64,000 nt of DNA from Sphingobium ummariense RL-3. GTDB lineage: Bacteria > Pseudomonadota > Alphaproteobacteria > Sphingomonadales > Sphingomonadaceae. The position numbers and the translations under genes were made by a program. Below the pieces are notes generated by a model that searched no databases, had not been told where the DNA came from, and saw nothing but the letters and a program-made list of their open reading frames with translations. Positions 33,852 to 43,329 of the stretch are shown here, piece after piece. The first letter of the stretch is position 1. Each line of letters opens with the position of its first letter. Location of the stretch: positions 133,850 through 197,849 of the forward strand of contig NZ_AUWY01000023.1 of NCBI RefSeq assembly GCF_000447205.1, read 5' to 3'.

Positions 33852-34490
33852 ATGATCGTCGCGCTGCTCAATCAGAAGGGCGGTGTCGGCAAGACGACGC
33901 TCGCTCTGCATCTTGCCGGCGAATGGGCGCGTCATGGCCAGCGCGTTACGCTGATCGACGCCGACCCCCAGGGATCGGCGCTCGACTGGTCGCAGCAGCG
34001 CAGCCGGGAGGGACTGGCACGGCTGTTCGGCGTCGTCGGCCTGGCCCGCGATACGCTCCACCGTGAAGCGCCGGAACTGGCCCGCGACTGCGACCATGTC
34101 GTCATCGATGGCCCGCCCCGTGTCGCCAGCCTGATGCGCTCGGCGCTTCTCGCGGCCGATCTCGTGCTGATCCCTGTGCAGCCGTCGCCGCTCGATGGCT
34201 GGGCCTCGGCAGAGATGCTTTCCCTGCTCAGCGAGGCGCGCATCTATCGCCCGCAGCTCGCCGCCCGCTTCGTGCTCAACCGCTGCGCGGCGCGCACGGT
34301 GCTCGCCCGTGAAACCACCGAGACGCTGGCCGATCATGAGCCGCCCTTGCTCTCCGCAACGATTGGCCAGCGCATCGTCTTCGCCGATGCCCTGCAGACC
34401 GGCCGACTTGCCGCCGAGCAGGACGAGGCCTGTCCCGGCGCGCGCGAAATCACGCGGCTCGCGGCCGACGTCGCGAGGATCGGTGCATGA
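33852..34490 (+). CDS. parA: ParA-family partition ATPase
   Basis: The 212-residue protein has the deviant Walker A KGGVGKTTLALHLA near the N-terminus, DADPQGSALDW and VVIDGPPR. It is a small ParA/Soj type without an N-terminal HTH. ParA proteins use ATP cycling on the nucleoid to segregate DNA. The next gene overlaps it by four bases (ATGA) and is a likely DNA-binding partner. Confidence 0.92.
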   Translation: MIVALLNQKGGVGKTTLALHLAGEWARHGQRVTLIDADPQGSALDWSQQRSREGLARLFGVVGLARDTLHREAPELARDCDHVVIDGPPRVASLMRSALLAADLVLIPVQPSPLDGWASAEMLSLLSEARIYRPQLAARFVLNRCAARTVLARETTETLADHEPPLLSATIGQRIVFADALQTGRLAAEQDEACPGAREITRLAADVARIGA

Positions 34491-34741
34491 GTGAGCATTC
34501 CCCCAAACGCCGCTTCGCGTCTCGCCCCGGCGATGCCGAAAGCTGGATCAAGGCGCCCGAGCGGCACGCGCGGCAGGGTCAAGCTGGTGAGGCTTTCCCG
34601 GCCAGGCTGACCATCGATGTCACCGCCGACATGCGCGGTCGCATCAAGATCGCCGCGTTCCAGCGCGGCCAGACCGTTGCCGACATGCTGCGCGAACTGT
34701 TCGAGCGTGAATTCCCATCCCAGTCAGGAGAAGCATCATGA
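34487..34741 (+). CDS. Small ribbon-helix-helix-like protein, ParA partner
   Basis: The 84-residue protein has a basic, disordered N-terminus (SPKRRFASRPGDAESWIKAP) and a C-terminal RHH-like segment (LTIDVTADMRGRIKIAAFQR, then GQTVADMLRELFERE). This layout matches ParG-type centromere-binding proteins. It overlaps parA and the next gene by four bases each. Confidence 0.72.
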   Translation: MSEHSPKRRFASRPGDAESWIKAPERHARQGQAGEAFPARLTIDVTADMRGRIKIAAFQRGQTVADMLRELFEREFPSQSGEAS

Positions 34742-35259
34742 CCGCGCTTGTTGCCGCACCTATGTCGGCCGGCGGTGCCGACGCAAACGCGCCGACCGAC
34801 GACCTCACCCAGGTCGAACTCGTCTGGATCGAGAAGCGGACCGAGCACTGGATCCGCTTCGGCCGCGACGTGGGCGAACAAATCCTCGACCGCCGCAGAC
34901 GCATTGTCTTCTTCGCTCCCGGCGCGGTGTTCGCGCTCGTGCGCTGGGCATCGAACGACTATGGAACCATCTTCTCTCGGCTCGACATCGTGCGCGCCGT
35001 CCGCAGCGGCGAGGCATTCCAGACGCACCCCACGGTAATGCCCGGCGGCGCCATTCTCTTGCGCGCGAACGGCTGGCCGGACGTCGAGCGCGTGCTCCAG
35101 ATCATCGATGCGGTCGAGGCGGTCGGCATCGATCCGGTGGATGCCGCCCCCGATCATTGGCGCCACGTCCACAACCGGCTGGCCGCCGGCGAAACGCCGC
35201 GCGCCTACACGCTGGCTCGCCATCGCGCATTCGGCATGCGCCGGGAGATCGGCGTATGA
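34738..35259 (+). CDS. DUF2840 protein
   Basis: The 173-residue protein matches DUF2840 (VELVWIEKRTEHWIRFGRDV and IFSRLDIVRAVRSGE). The family sits next to traF in alphaproteobacterial ICEs; its function is unknown. It overlaps both neighbours by four bases. Confidence 0.87.
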   Translation: MTALVAAPMSAGGADANAPTDDLTQVELVWIEKRTEHWIRFGRDVGEQILDRRRRIVFFAPGAVFALVRWASNDYGTIFSRLDIVRAVRSGEAFQTHPTVMPGGAILLRANGWPDVERVLQIIDAVEAVGIDPVDAAPDHWRHVHNRLAAGETPRAYTLARHRAFGMRREIGV

Positions 35260-35801
35260 CCCGCTTCGGTTATGTGATGGCGACCTATTTCGCGACGATG
35301 GGCGTCGCGATCGCCTCGATCGTCGCGCACCCGACGAAGCTCGTCTGGAACGCGTCGGCCAGCACACCCATCGGCCTTTACACAATCGCACCGGATCGGT
35401 CGCCGCAGCTCGGCGATCTGGTCGCCGTGCGCGCGCCAGAACCGCTTGAGAGCTTCATGGTCAGGCGCGGCTATATCGGTCGAAGCGTGCCGCTCATGAA
35501 GCATGTTGCCGCGATTGCCGGACAGCGCGTCTGCCGCAACGGCCACACGATCACGGTCGATGCCGAACCGTTGGGCGAAGCGCTTGCGCGCGATCGTCTC
35601 GGCCGCGCGCTGCCCGTCTGGAAGGGATGCCGCGTCCTCGCCAAGGACGAGCTGTTCCTGATGAACTGGCAGGTCCGCGACAGTCTCGACGGCCGCTATT
35701 TCGGTCCTCTGCCCGTCGCTGCGGTCATCGGCCGAGCCACTCCACTCTACACCGACGAGGACGGCGATGGCCGCTTCGTCTGGCGCGCGCCGACGCGGTG
35801 A
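35256..35801 (+). CDS. traF: TraF, S26 signal-peptidase-like conjugal protein
   Basis: The 181-residue protein starts with a hydrophobic segment (GYVMATYFATMGVAIASIVA) and has the S26 pattern: Ser in SASTPIGLY and Lys in MKHVAAIAGQ, with a later GYVFLMN-like segment ELFLMNWQVRDSLDGRYFG. TraF of RP4 matures and cyclises the TrbC pilin, and the TrbC gene is at 42715. It is an inner-membrane, periplasm-facing enzyme. Confidence 0.9.
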   Translation: MTRFGYVMATYFATMGVAIASIVAHPTKLVWNASASTPIGLYTIAPDRSPQLGDLVAVRAPEPLESFMVRRGYIGRSVPLMKHVAAIAGQRVCRNGHTITVDAEPLGEALARDRLGRALPVWKGCRVLAKDELFLMNWQVRDSLDGRYFGPLPVAAVIGRATPLYTDEDGDGRFVWRAPTR

Positions 35802-35847
35802 CGACGCACGCCTGGTCATCCTCACCGCCCATCCCAAGGAAGAAACC

Positions 35848-36195
35848 ATGTCTCTCATCGGTCAATTCACCCGCGATGATTCCGGCTTCATCGGTCATCT
35901 CGACACACTCTTGCTGCACCAGGATATCATCATCCTTCCCGCCGAACCTTCCGAGGCCGAGAACGCGCCCCATTTTCGCGTTCACATCTTCGACGGCATG
36001 AACAACGAAGCCGGCCCCGAGATCGGAGCGGGCTGGAATCGCACTGGCGACAAAGCGGGCGACTATGTCTCGCTTCAGTTCGACGATCCGAGCTTCGGGC
36101 AGCCTATCCGCGCCAACCTGTTCCAGTCGTCCGACGATAAATCCTCCTGGGTGCTGCACTGGAGTCGCCCGCCCAAACGCGGCGAGCGGGATTGA
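35848..36195 (+). CDS. DUF736 protein (second copy)
   Basis: The 115-residue DUF736 paralogue (MSLIGQFTRDDSGFIGHLDT; DDPSFGQPIRANLFQSSDDK) lies in the transfer operon. It shares the DDPSF-(I)xANLF signature with the protein at 30312. AAGGA precedes the start. Role unknown. Confidence 0.9.
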   Translation: MSLIGQFTRDDSGFIGHLDTLLLHQDIIILPAEPSEAENAPHFRVHIFDGMNNEAGPEIGAGWNRTGDKAGDYVSLQFDDPSFGQPIRANLFQSSDDKSSWVLHWSRPPKRGERD

Positions 36196-36198
36196 AAA

Positions 36199-36963
36199 AT
36201 GCCAGCCTGCCGCAATCAACGTGTCGCCGGGCGGTTCACCACCGTCCGGCTGACAGTCCTCCTTCTCCTTTCCGGTCTTGTTCTGACCGGCGCTCCTGCC
36301 GCCTTGGTCGAGGCGCAGACGCCGCCGCCGACCGCCGGTTCGGTCCGCGATCCTTATGCGCCTTTCGTTACCGAGGCAGCGCAGCGGTTCGGCATTCCCG
36401 AGGCGTGGATTTATGCTGTCATGCGTATCGAGAGTCGAGGCGATGCGCGCGCGATCTCACCCAAAGGCGCGATGGGCCTCATGCAGATCATGCCTGCCAC
36501 CTGGACAGTGTTGCGCGCGCGATATGGGCTGGGCAGCGATCCCTATGATCCGCGCGACAACATCCTTGCCGGCGCCGCTTACTTGCGCGAAATGCACGAC
36601 CGTTACGGCGCACCCGGCTTTCTCGCGGCCTATAATGCCGGTCCCGGCCGATATGAGGCATATCGCGCGACCGGCCGTCCATTGCCGGCTGAAACGGTCA
36701 CCTATGTTGCGATGATCGCGCCGCGGATCGGTGCTCAAGGCCGCATCGCTCCCGTTGCTGTCGCCGTGCCCGACCCCCTCGCATGGATGCGTGCGCCGCT
36801 ATTCGTCGAGCGCACCGGCAGCAGTCCGGTTGCAGATGACGAGCAGAATTTCAGTGCTTCGATGGCATCCACAACGCCGTCGGCTGCGCGCCAAATTGCT
36901 CCTGTTGAGACCGTTTCCAGCGGCCTGTTCGTGCGCCAGGCGGATGGAGCACGCGGGCAATGA
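36199..36963 (+). CDS. Lytic transglycosylase (VirB1-like)
   Basis: The 254-residue protein has a signal-like segment (LTVLLLLSGLVLTGAPAALV), then an SLT domain with the catalytic Glu in MRIESRGDA, KGAMGLMQIMPATW, and AAYNAGPGRYEAY. It cuts peptidoglycan to let the Trb channel span the periplasm. The C-terminal tail is low complexity. Confidence 0.92.
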   Translation: MPACRNQRVAGRFTTVRLTVLLLLSGLVLTGAPAALVEAQTPPPTAGSVRDPYAPFVTEAAQRFGIPEAWIYAVMRIESRGDARAISPKGAMGLMQIMPATWTVLRARYGLGSDPYDPRDNILAGAAYLREMHDRYGAPGFLAAYNAGPGRYEAYRATGRPLPAETVTYVAMIAPRIGAQGRIAPVAVAVPDPLAWMRAPLFVERTGSSPVADDEQNFSASMASTTPSAARQIAPVETVSSGLFVRQADGARGQ

Positions 36964-37050
36964 TAGGAATGCTGCCCGATCGCGTCGTGGCGAAGCGCAG
37001 CGTGGAAGAGGCGGCATGGCGGGGAAGGACGAGCACCACAACCGGACGAT

Positions 37051-37149
37051 GGCAGGATAAAAGGGCGCACATTGTGCGCCGGTCGGTCGGTTGGTTTTCT
37101 GGGCGTTTTGCCTGCGCTCCGCACATTGTCCACGCGTGGCACAATGTGC
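37051..37149. other. Candidate origin of transfer (oriT)
   Basis: The minus strand reads TATCCTGCC at 37051-37058, matching the MOBP nick consensus YATCCTG^Y (predicted nick between 37053 and 37052). Eleven bases from it is the inverted repeat GGCGCACA-T-TGTGCGCC (37064-37080), the layout of RP4 oriT. A second repeat (GCACATTGT at 37121-37129, ACAATGTGC at 37141-37149) shares the half-site. The relaxase gene starts at 37207. Confidence 0.72.
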
Positions 37150-37206
37150 GCTCCGAGCTCAGAGCAGCGGATTTCCGTCATTTTTCGCACAGTGTCGAGC
37201 GATTTC

Positions 37207-38946
37207 ATGGCCGATGAACGCGAGTTCCGCATCCGGCCTGGCCGTATCCGCTCGACGCGTGCGCAGGCGGCACGGCCCTTCATCGCGCAAGCATTGGCAG
37301 CCGCAAAGAAGGCGGGTGGCGGCGTGTCGCGATCCGGGCGCATCACGTCCGGCAATCGCTCGCGCTTCGGCCACGGCCAGCGCGCCAGCATCCAGGCCAA
37401 CCGCCTCATCACAGCGCGATCGCGGGGCGCCGTCATCAAGGCGCGCGTGGTACGCCAATCGGCACGCACGGCGCCGCTCGCTACCCATCTCGATTACCTG
37501 CGCCGCGATGGCGTCACCCGGGATGGGGAAAAGGCGCGGCTGTTCGGACCGGGAGAGGAGGAAGCGGATGGCCGCGCCTTTGCCGAGCGGTGCGAGGGCG
37601 ACCGGCATCATTTCCGCTTCATCGTCTCACCCGACGACGCGCTGGAAATGTCCGATCTGCGATCCTTCACAAAGGAACTCGCGGGTCAGATGGAAAGAGA
37701 TCTCGGCACCAGCCTTGACTGGGTGGCGGTCGATCACTGGAACACCGAGCATCCGCATGTCCATCTCATCGTGCGCGGCGTGCGGGACGACGGCGAGGAT
37801 CTCGTCATCTCGCGCGACTATATCAAGCAAGGCATGCGCGACAGGGCGCGCGATCTCATCACCCAGGAGCTTGGCCCGCGCACCGATCTCGACATCCGGC
37901 GCAGTCTTGAAAGTCAGATCGCATCCGAACGCTTGACACAGCTCGACCGCCAGCTCCTTCGCGACGGTCGACGCACCGGCATCATCGATGTCGCGCCGCC
38001 GACTGGCGAACAGCCCGACGCATTCCACGCACTCAAGGTCGGACGCCTGCGCAAGCTCGAAACACTCGGCCTCGCCGAGCAGATCGGTGCCGGCCAATGG
38101 ACGATCGACGACAAGGCCGAGGCAACGCTGCGCGAACTCGGCGAACGCGGCGACATCATCAAGCGCATGCACCATGCGTTGACGGCACGCGGCATCGAGC
38201 GCGGATCAGCGGATTATGTACTGGCGGCTGAAAGTCTCGATGCGCCGATTGTCGGCCGCCTGGCCGAGCGCGGCCTTGATGACGAACTCAAGGGCAGCGC
38301 CTATGCCGTGGTCGACGGCATCGATGGACGGAGCCATCACATCAGGCTCGCTGATCTCAACGCCGCCGGCGACAGTGCTCCAGGTTCGATCGTCGAGCTG
38401 CGCGCCTATGACGATTCGCGCGGCCAGCGCCGTGTCGCGCTCGCGGTGCGCTCGGATCTCGATATCGAACATCAGGTAACCGCGATCGGCGCAACCTGGC
38501 TCGATCGGCAGAACACCTCGCGCGACCCGGCAGTGCTGTCCGAGAGCGGGTTCGGCGCCGACGTCCGCGATGCCCTCGACCGCCGTGCGGAACATTTAGT
38601 CGAGCAGGGCTTCGCCGAGCGGCAAGGTCGGCGCACAGTCTTCGCTCGCAGTCTCCTCGAGACGCTGCGCCGCCGCGACGTGGAGGCGCTGGGCGAGAAA
38701 CTCGCCGATCAGACCGGCCAGTCTTTCCAGCGCGCCGAAAGCGGTGAGTATGTCGCCGGCACTTATCGTCGCCGCTTCACGCTTTCCTCTGGCCGCTTTG
38801 CGATGATCGACGATGGCCTCGGCTTTCAGCTCGTCCCCTGGACACCCTCGATGGAAAAGCATCTTGGCCATCACATCTCCGGCGTTGGGCGCGGCGATGG
38901 CGGAGTCGACTGGAGCTTCGCTCGCCAGCGAGGACTCGGCCGTTGA
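37207..38946 (+). CDS. VirD2/RlxS-type relaxase (DUF3363)
   Basis: The 579-residue protein has the N-terminal relaxase fold, with a candidate Tyr in THLDYLRRDG (~97) and the metal-binding HPHVHLIVRG (~182-191), and a long C-terminal DUF3363-type region. It would nick oriT, stay bound to the 5' end and be delivered by TraG. The ATG at 37207 is preferred over a longer frame from 37072 that would run through the oriT repeats. The ribosome binding site is weak. Confidence 0.9.
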   Translation: MADEREFRIRPGRIRSTRAQAARPFIAQALAAAKKAGGGVSRSGRITSGNRSRFGHGQRASIQANRLITARSRGAVIKARVVRQSARTAPLATHLDYLRRDGVTRDGEKARLFGPGEEEADGRAFAERCEGDRHHFRFIVSPDDALEMSDLRSFTKELAGQMERDLGTSLDWVAVDHWNTEHPHVHLIVRGVRDDGEDLVISRDYIKQGMRDRARDLITQELGPRTDLDIRRSLESQIASERLTQLDRQLLRDGRRTGIIDVAPPTGEQPDAFHALKVGRLRKLETLGLAEQIGAGQWTIDDKAEATLRELGERGDIIKRMHHALTARGIERGSADYVLAAESLDAPIVGRLAERGLDDELKGSAYAVVDGIDGRSHHIRLADLNAAGDSAPGSIVELRAYDDSRGQRRVALAVRSDLDIEHQVTAIGATWLDRQNTSRDPAVLSESGFGADVRDALDRRAEHLVEQGFAERQGRRTVFARSLLETLRRRDVEALGEKLADQTGQSFQRAESGEYVAGTYRRRFTLSSGRFAMIDDGLGFQLVPWTPSMEKHLGHHISGVGRGDGGVDWSFARQRGLGR

Positions 38947-39107
38947 GCGCGGGTGTCAATCCAAGCGCAAAGCGCCAAAGCGCGGTCGGCTCCGCACACC
39001 CGCCGTTGTGTATCCGTTAGCCGCCGTTCCCTCGATCGCCGGGCGGCAGGTCTTGTCCGCGCTGCTCCTGCCTCCCAGCGTAGTGCTATTTGCACGGGTT
39101 ATTGCTC

Positions 39108-41087
39108 ATGTCAGGCACGAAAATTCTCTGGGGCCAGATCCTCATCGTATTCACAATCGTCCTCGCCACGACCTGGGCGGCGACGGAGTGGACGGCATAT
39201 CGGCTCGGCTTTCAGCCTCAGCTCGGGACGCCATGGTTCGAAATCGCCGGTTGGCCGGTCTATTATCCGCCTTCCTTCTTCTGGTGGTGGTATTTCTACG
39301 ACGCCTACGCGCCGCCGATCTTTGTCGAAGGCGCCTATATTGCCGCGTCCGGAGGATTCATCGCCATCGCGGTCGCGATCCTCATGTCGATCTGGCGCGC
39401 ACGCGAAGCGCGCAATGTCTTTACCTATGGATCGGCGCGATGGGCAAACCAGGATGAAGTCGAGGCGGCCGGGCTCCTCGGTCCCGATGGCGTCGTTCTT
39501 GGAAAGCTCAGAAACGATTACCTGCGCCACGAGGGGCCGGAGCATATCTTGTGCTTCGCCCCGACGCGATCCGGCAAGGGCGTCGGGCTCGTCATACCCT
39601 CGCTACTCACTTGGCCCGGATCCGCCATCGTCCACGACATCAAGGGCGAGAATTGGCAACTCACGGCAGGCTTTCGCGCGCGGCACGGCCGTGTGCTGCT
39701 CTTCGACCCGACCAATGCGAAATCGGCTGCCTACAATCCACTTCTGGAGGTCCGGAAAGGGGAATGGGAGGTGCGCGACGTTCAGAATATCGCCGATATC
39801 CTGGTCGATCCGGAAGGGTCGCTGGAAAAGCGCAACCACTGGGAAAAAACCAGTCACGCGCTCTTGGTCGGCGCAATCCTGCATGTCCTCTACGCCGAAC
39901 AGGATAAGACCTTGGCCGGCGTTGCTGCCTTTCTGTCCGATCCCCGACGGCCGATCGAGTCAACCCTGGCCGCGATGATGAAGACCGCTCACCTAGGTGA
40001 GGCCGGCCCACACCCGGTCATCGCCAGCGCCGCCCGCGAGTTGTTGAACAAGTCCGAGAACGAGCGGTCCGGCGTACTTTCAACAGCCATGTCGTTCCTT
40101 GGCCTTTACCGCGATCCCGTGGTCGCGCGCGTGACGCGCCGCTGCGACTGGCGCATCACCGATATGGTCGGCGGCAAGCACCCCACGACGCTTTATCTGG
40201 TCGTGCCTCCCTCCGACATTAACCGCACGAAGCCCTTGATCCGCTTGATCCTCAATCAGATCGGGCGGCGGCTGACCGAAGACCTGCACGCGAAGACCGC
40301 TCGTCACAAACTTCTGCTGATGCTCGACGAGTTCCCGGCGCTCGGCCGTCTCGACTTCTTCGAGAGCGCGCTCGCCTTCATGGCGGGTTACGGGCTCAAG
40401 AGCTTCCTGATCGCGCAATCGTTGAACCAGATCGAAAAAGCCTATGGGCCGAACAACTCGATCCTCGATAATTGCCATGTCAGGGTGAGCTTCGCCACCA
40501 ACGACGAGCGAACCGCCAAGCGCGTGTCAGATGCACTTGGCACCGCAACCGAGATGCGGGCGATGAAAAACTACGCAGGGCATCGCCTCTCGCCTTGGCT
40601 CGGACACCTCATGGTGTCGCGGCAGGAAACCGCGCGGCCGCTGCTTACGCCCGGCGAGGTCATGCAGCTCCCTGCCGCCGATGAAATCATCATGGTGGCT
40701 GGCACTCCGCCGATCCGGGCGAAGAAAGTGCGCTATTTCGAAGACAGGCGCTTCGGGGAGCGCATCCTGACACCGCCGGCAACGACGGCATCGCCCAGAG
40801 GGAAGGCCGATGACTGGACGAACCTGCCATTGCCTGCCGTCCCGCAAGTCAGCGCCGATAGGAGCCTGTCCGACGACGAAGACACGACCGGTTCGGAGCC
40901 TCGGCGCCAGCCTGAGCTCGACCGCACGAAGCCGGTCGAAAAGAAGCCTCCGCTCGAAAATGAGTTCGATTTTGACGCTGCCGATGACGATCAGGAAGCC
41001 CCGGCGCGCAACAATCGAATGAGCCGAATGATGCAACGCGTGGCACGACAGGTTTCGATGGACCCGAAAGACGGCCTGGAGCTCTGA
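39108..41087 (+). CDS. traG: TraG/VirD4 coupling ATPase
   Basis: The 659-residue protein has two N-terminal membrane segments (~9-26 and ~76-96), Walker A APTRSGKGVG (151-160) and Walker B LLLMLDEFPALGRL. It recruits the relaxosome and pumps DNA into the secretion channel. The C-terminus is acidic and variable. It is separated from the relaxase by 161 bp. Confidence 0.95.
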   Translation: MSGTKILWGQILIVFTIVLATTWAATEWTAYRLGFQPQLGTPWFEIAGWPVYYPPSFFWWWYFYDAYAPPIFVEGAYIAASGGFIAIAVAILMSIWRAREARNVFTYGSARWANQDEVEAAGLLGPDGVVLGKLRNDYLRHEGPEHILCFAPTRSGKGVGLVIPSLLTWPGSAIVHDIKGENWQLTAGFRARHGRVLLFDPTNAKSAAYNPLLEVRKGEWEVRDVQNIADILVDPEGSLEKRNHWEKTSHALLVGAILHVLYAEQDKTLAGVAAFLSDPRRPIESTLAAMMKTAHLGEAGPHPVIASAARELLNKSENERSGVLSTAMSFLGLYRDPVVARVTRRCDWRITDMVGGKHPTTLYLVVPPSDINRTKPLIRLILNQIGRRLTEDLHAKTARHKLLLMLDEFPALGRLDFFESALAFMAGYGLKSFLIAQSLNQIEKAYGPNNSILDNCHVRVSFATNDERTAKRVSDALGTATEMRAMKNYAGHRLSPWLGHLMVSRQETARPLLTPGEVMQLPAADEIIMVAGTPPIRAKKVRYFEDRRFGERILTPPATTASPRGKADDWTNLPLPAVPQVSADRSLSDDEDTTGSEPRRQPELDRTKPVEKKPPLENEFDFDAADDDQEAPARNNRMSRMMQRVARQVSMDPKDGLEL

Positions 41088-41090
41088 AGC

Positions 41091-41519
41091 ATGTCAGGTC
41101 GCAGGAAGAAAACGCAAATCTCAGTCTATCTCGACCCGGAAGTCATGACGATGCTTGCCGATTATGCGGCGCGCCGTGACCGCTCGCAGTCCATGGTTGC
41201 CGAAGCCGCGATCGCGTCGTTCCTCTCTCCCGACGACGCGGAACGACGCGAGGCCGTAGTCGCCAAACGGCTCGACCAGCTCGATCGCCGCATGGCCCGC
41301 CTCGAGCGCGATCTCGGGATTTCCGTCGAAACATTGGCTGTGTTCGTTCGCTTCTGGCTCACGACGACGCCGGCACTGCCCGAGCCGGCCGCCCAAGCGG
41401 CCCGGGCCAAGGCGGGAGAGCGCTATGAGGCATTCGTCGCCGCACTGGGCCGGCGCCTCGCCAAGGGGCCAAAGCTCCGCCAGGAGATCTCCGAGGATAT
41501 CAGCCCCTCCGGTGATTGA
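41091..41519 (+). CDS. CopG-family ribbon-helix-helix protein
   Basis: The 142-residue protein begins with an RHH domain (KTQISVYLDPEVMTMLADYA, then RRDRSQSMVAEAAIASFL), followed by a helical region. Such proteins sit between traG and trbB in this ICE family and probably regulate the transfer operon. It starts three bases after traG. Confidence 0.85.
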   Translation: MSGRRKKTQISVYLDPEVMTMLADYAARRDRSQSMVAEAAIASFLSPDDAERREAVVAKRLDQLDRRMARLERDLGISVETLAVFVRFWLTTTPALPEPAAQAARAKAGERYEAFVAALGRRLAKGPKLRQEISEDISPSGD

Positions 41520-41734
41520 GAGGCTCGCCATATCCTGGTGCGGCTGTCCGATTCGCTTTCCTTGCGCCTAAGTCACTCGACCGTTCGCTGAACGGAATCC
41601 GCCGATTCCCTGTCTTTCTACGCTACAGCACGATGGCCACGCATCGGTTGTTGAACTCGTCGAATTTCTGCCTCTTCTACTTTTCCCCAATCCATGGCCG
41701 CGCGCAGGGCGCGCCCGAACAAGGATGGGGCGAC

Positions 41735-42718
41735 ATGGCGAATGTACAGAACATTACGGAGGCAAGCTCACGCGGCGCGCGCATGCTGCGCACGGCGCTC
41801 GGTCCCGCGATCGCCGAATTTCTGGAAGACGTCGCCGTCGTCGAGGTGATGCTCAATCCCGACGGACGCCTTTGGGTCGACCGCCTTTCGGAGGGCCTCA
41901 CCGAAACTGAAGAACGGCTGTCTCCCGCCGACGGCGAGCGGATCATTCGTCTCGTCGCCCATCATGTCGGGGCCGAGGTCCACCCCGGCGCGCCGCGCGT
42001 CTCCGCGGAGCTACCGGGAACGGGGGAGCGCTTCGAAGGTCTCCTGCCGCCTGTGGTCGCCGCGCCGGCGTTCGCGATCCGTAAGCCCGCCGTCGCTGTC
42101 TTCACGCTCAACGACTATGTGGCCGGGGGCATTATGGTGGCGGCCCACGCGGAGGTTCTGCGCCTTGCCGTTGCCGAGCGGCGCAACATCCTTGTCGCCG
42201 GCGGCACGTCGACCGGCAAAACGACGCTGACCAATGCCTTGCTCGCCGAGGTCTCGAAGACCGCCGACCGTGTCGTACTGATCGAAGACACGCGCGAGCT
42301 GCAATGCGCCGCGCCGAATCTCGTCGCGATGCGCACCAAGGACGGCGTCGCCACACTCTCCGACCTGGTGCGGTCCTCGCTCCGTCTGCGTCCCGACAGG
42401 ATTCCGATCGGCGAGGTTCGCGGCGCCGAAGCGCTCGACCTGCTCAAAGCCTGGGGGACAGGACATCCGGGCGGCATCGGTACGATTCACGCCGGAAGTG
42501 CGATCGGTGCGCTACGGCGCCTCGAGCAGCTCATCCAGGAAGCAGTCGTCACCGTGCCGCGCGCGCTTATCGCCGAAACCATCGACATCGTTGCCGTCCT
42601 CGCCGGCCGCGGCCGTTCGCGCCGGCTCGCCGAACTCGCTCGCGTTGAAGGGACCGGCGCCGATGGCGACTACCGCATCAGCCCTGTCACCTTGCCCATC
42701 GAAGGAGCACCCGCATGA
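41735..42718 (+). CDS. trbB: TrbB, VirB11-type traffic ATPase
   Basis: The 327-residue protein has Walker [21 protein letters not shown], and the [20 protein letters not shown] signature. It forms a hexamer at the inner membrane and powers pilus assembly and DNA export. The ATG at 41735 follows AAGGA; the longer frame from 41516 has no site. First gene of the trb operon. Confidence 0.95.
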   Translation: MANVQNITEASSRGARMLRTALGPAIAEFLEDVAVVEVMLNPDGRLWVDRLSEGLTETEERLSPADGERIIRLVAHHVGAEVHPGAPRVSAELPGTGERFEGLLPPVVAAPAFAIRKPAVAVFTLNDYVAGGIMVAAHAEVLRLAVAERRNILVAGGTSTGKTTLTNALLAEVSKTADRVVLIEDTRELQCAAPNLVAMRTKDGVATLSDLVRSSLRLRPDRIPIGEVRGAEALDLLKAWGTGHPGGIGTIHAGSAIGALRRLEQLIQEAVVTVPRALIAETIDIVAVLAGRGRSRRLAELARVEGTGADGDYRISPVTLPIEGAPA

Positions 42719-43047
42719 TCAGCCGCATTCCTCGCTTTCGCAAGCGTATCGCCTCGACCGCCTCGGTCCTTCTTTTCAGCATGATGCTGGCGCCGGCGGC
42801 GCATGCGTCGGGTTCGTCCATGCCCTGGGAGGCGCCGCTCCAGTCGATCCTGGAGTCGATTGAGGGGCCGGTGGCGAAGATCATTGCCGTGATCATCATC
42901 ATCATCACCGGCCTGACGCTGGCATTCGGCGATACCTCGGGTGGCTTTCGCCGGCTCATCCAGATCGTCTTCGGCCTTTCGATCGCCTTTGCAGCGTCGA
43001 GTTTCTTCCTTTCGTTCTTCTCGTTCGGCGGCGGAGCGCTCGTATAA
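42715..43047 (+). CDS. trbC: TrbC, conjugal pilin
   Basis: A 110-residue pilin precursor with a long signal-like N-terminus and AHASGSSMPWE at the processing region, then two hydrophobic segments. It is probably cyclised by TraF. It overlaps trbB by four bases. Confidence 0.92.
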   Translation: MISRIPRFRKRIASTASVLLFSMMLAPAAHASGSSMPWEAPLQSILESIEGPVAKIIAVIIIIITGLTLAFGDTSGGFRRLIQIVFGLSIAFAASSFFLSFFSFGGGALV

Positions 43048-43325
43048 TGCCCGGGCCGATCGATCAGGGCGAGGTTCCGGGCTTCGCCGTGCCGGTCCAC
43101 AGGGCGCTGACCGAGCACATCCTGCTCGGAGGCGCGCCCCGCTCGGTGGCGATCCTCAATGGAACGCTGGCAGCGGCGCTTGGACTTGGCCTGCGTCTCT
43201 GGCTCGTTGGTCTGGGTCTGTGGGCGATCGGTCACTTCGCTGCGGTCTGGGCAGCAAAGCGTGACCCCCAATTTGTCGATGTCGTGCGTCGGCACCTGCG
43301 CATTCCCGGTCATCTGAGGGTCTGA
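43047..43325 (+). CDS. trbD: TrbD, mating-pair formation protein
   Basis: A 92-residue VirB3-like membrane protein (VPVHRALTEHILLGGAPRSV, then hydrophobic LAAALGLGLRLWLVGLGLWA). It overlaps trbC by one base (TAATG). Confidence 0.92.
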   Translation: MPGPIDQGEVPGFAVPVHRALTEHILLGGAPRSVAILNGTLAAALGLGLRLWLVGLGLWAIGHFAAVWAAKRDPQFVDVVRRHLRIPGHLRV

Positions 43326-43329
43326 CGCG

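Noticed and set aside
41530..41545. TATCCTGG upstream of trbB as a nick site
   Set aside because: The base after the expected nick is G rather than a pyrimidine and there is no adjacent inverted repeat; the site at 37053 fits better.
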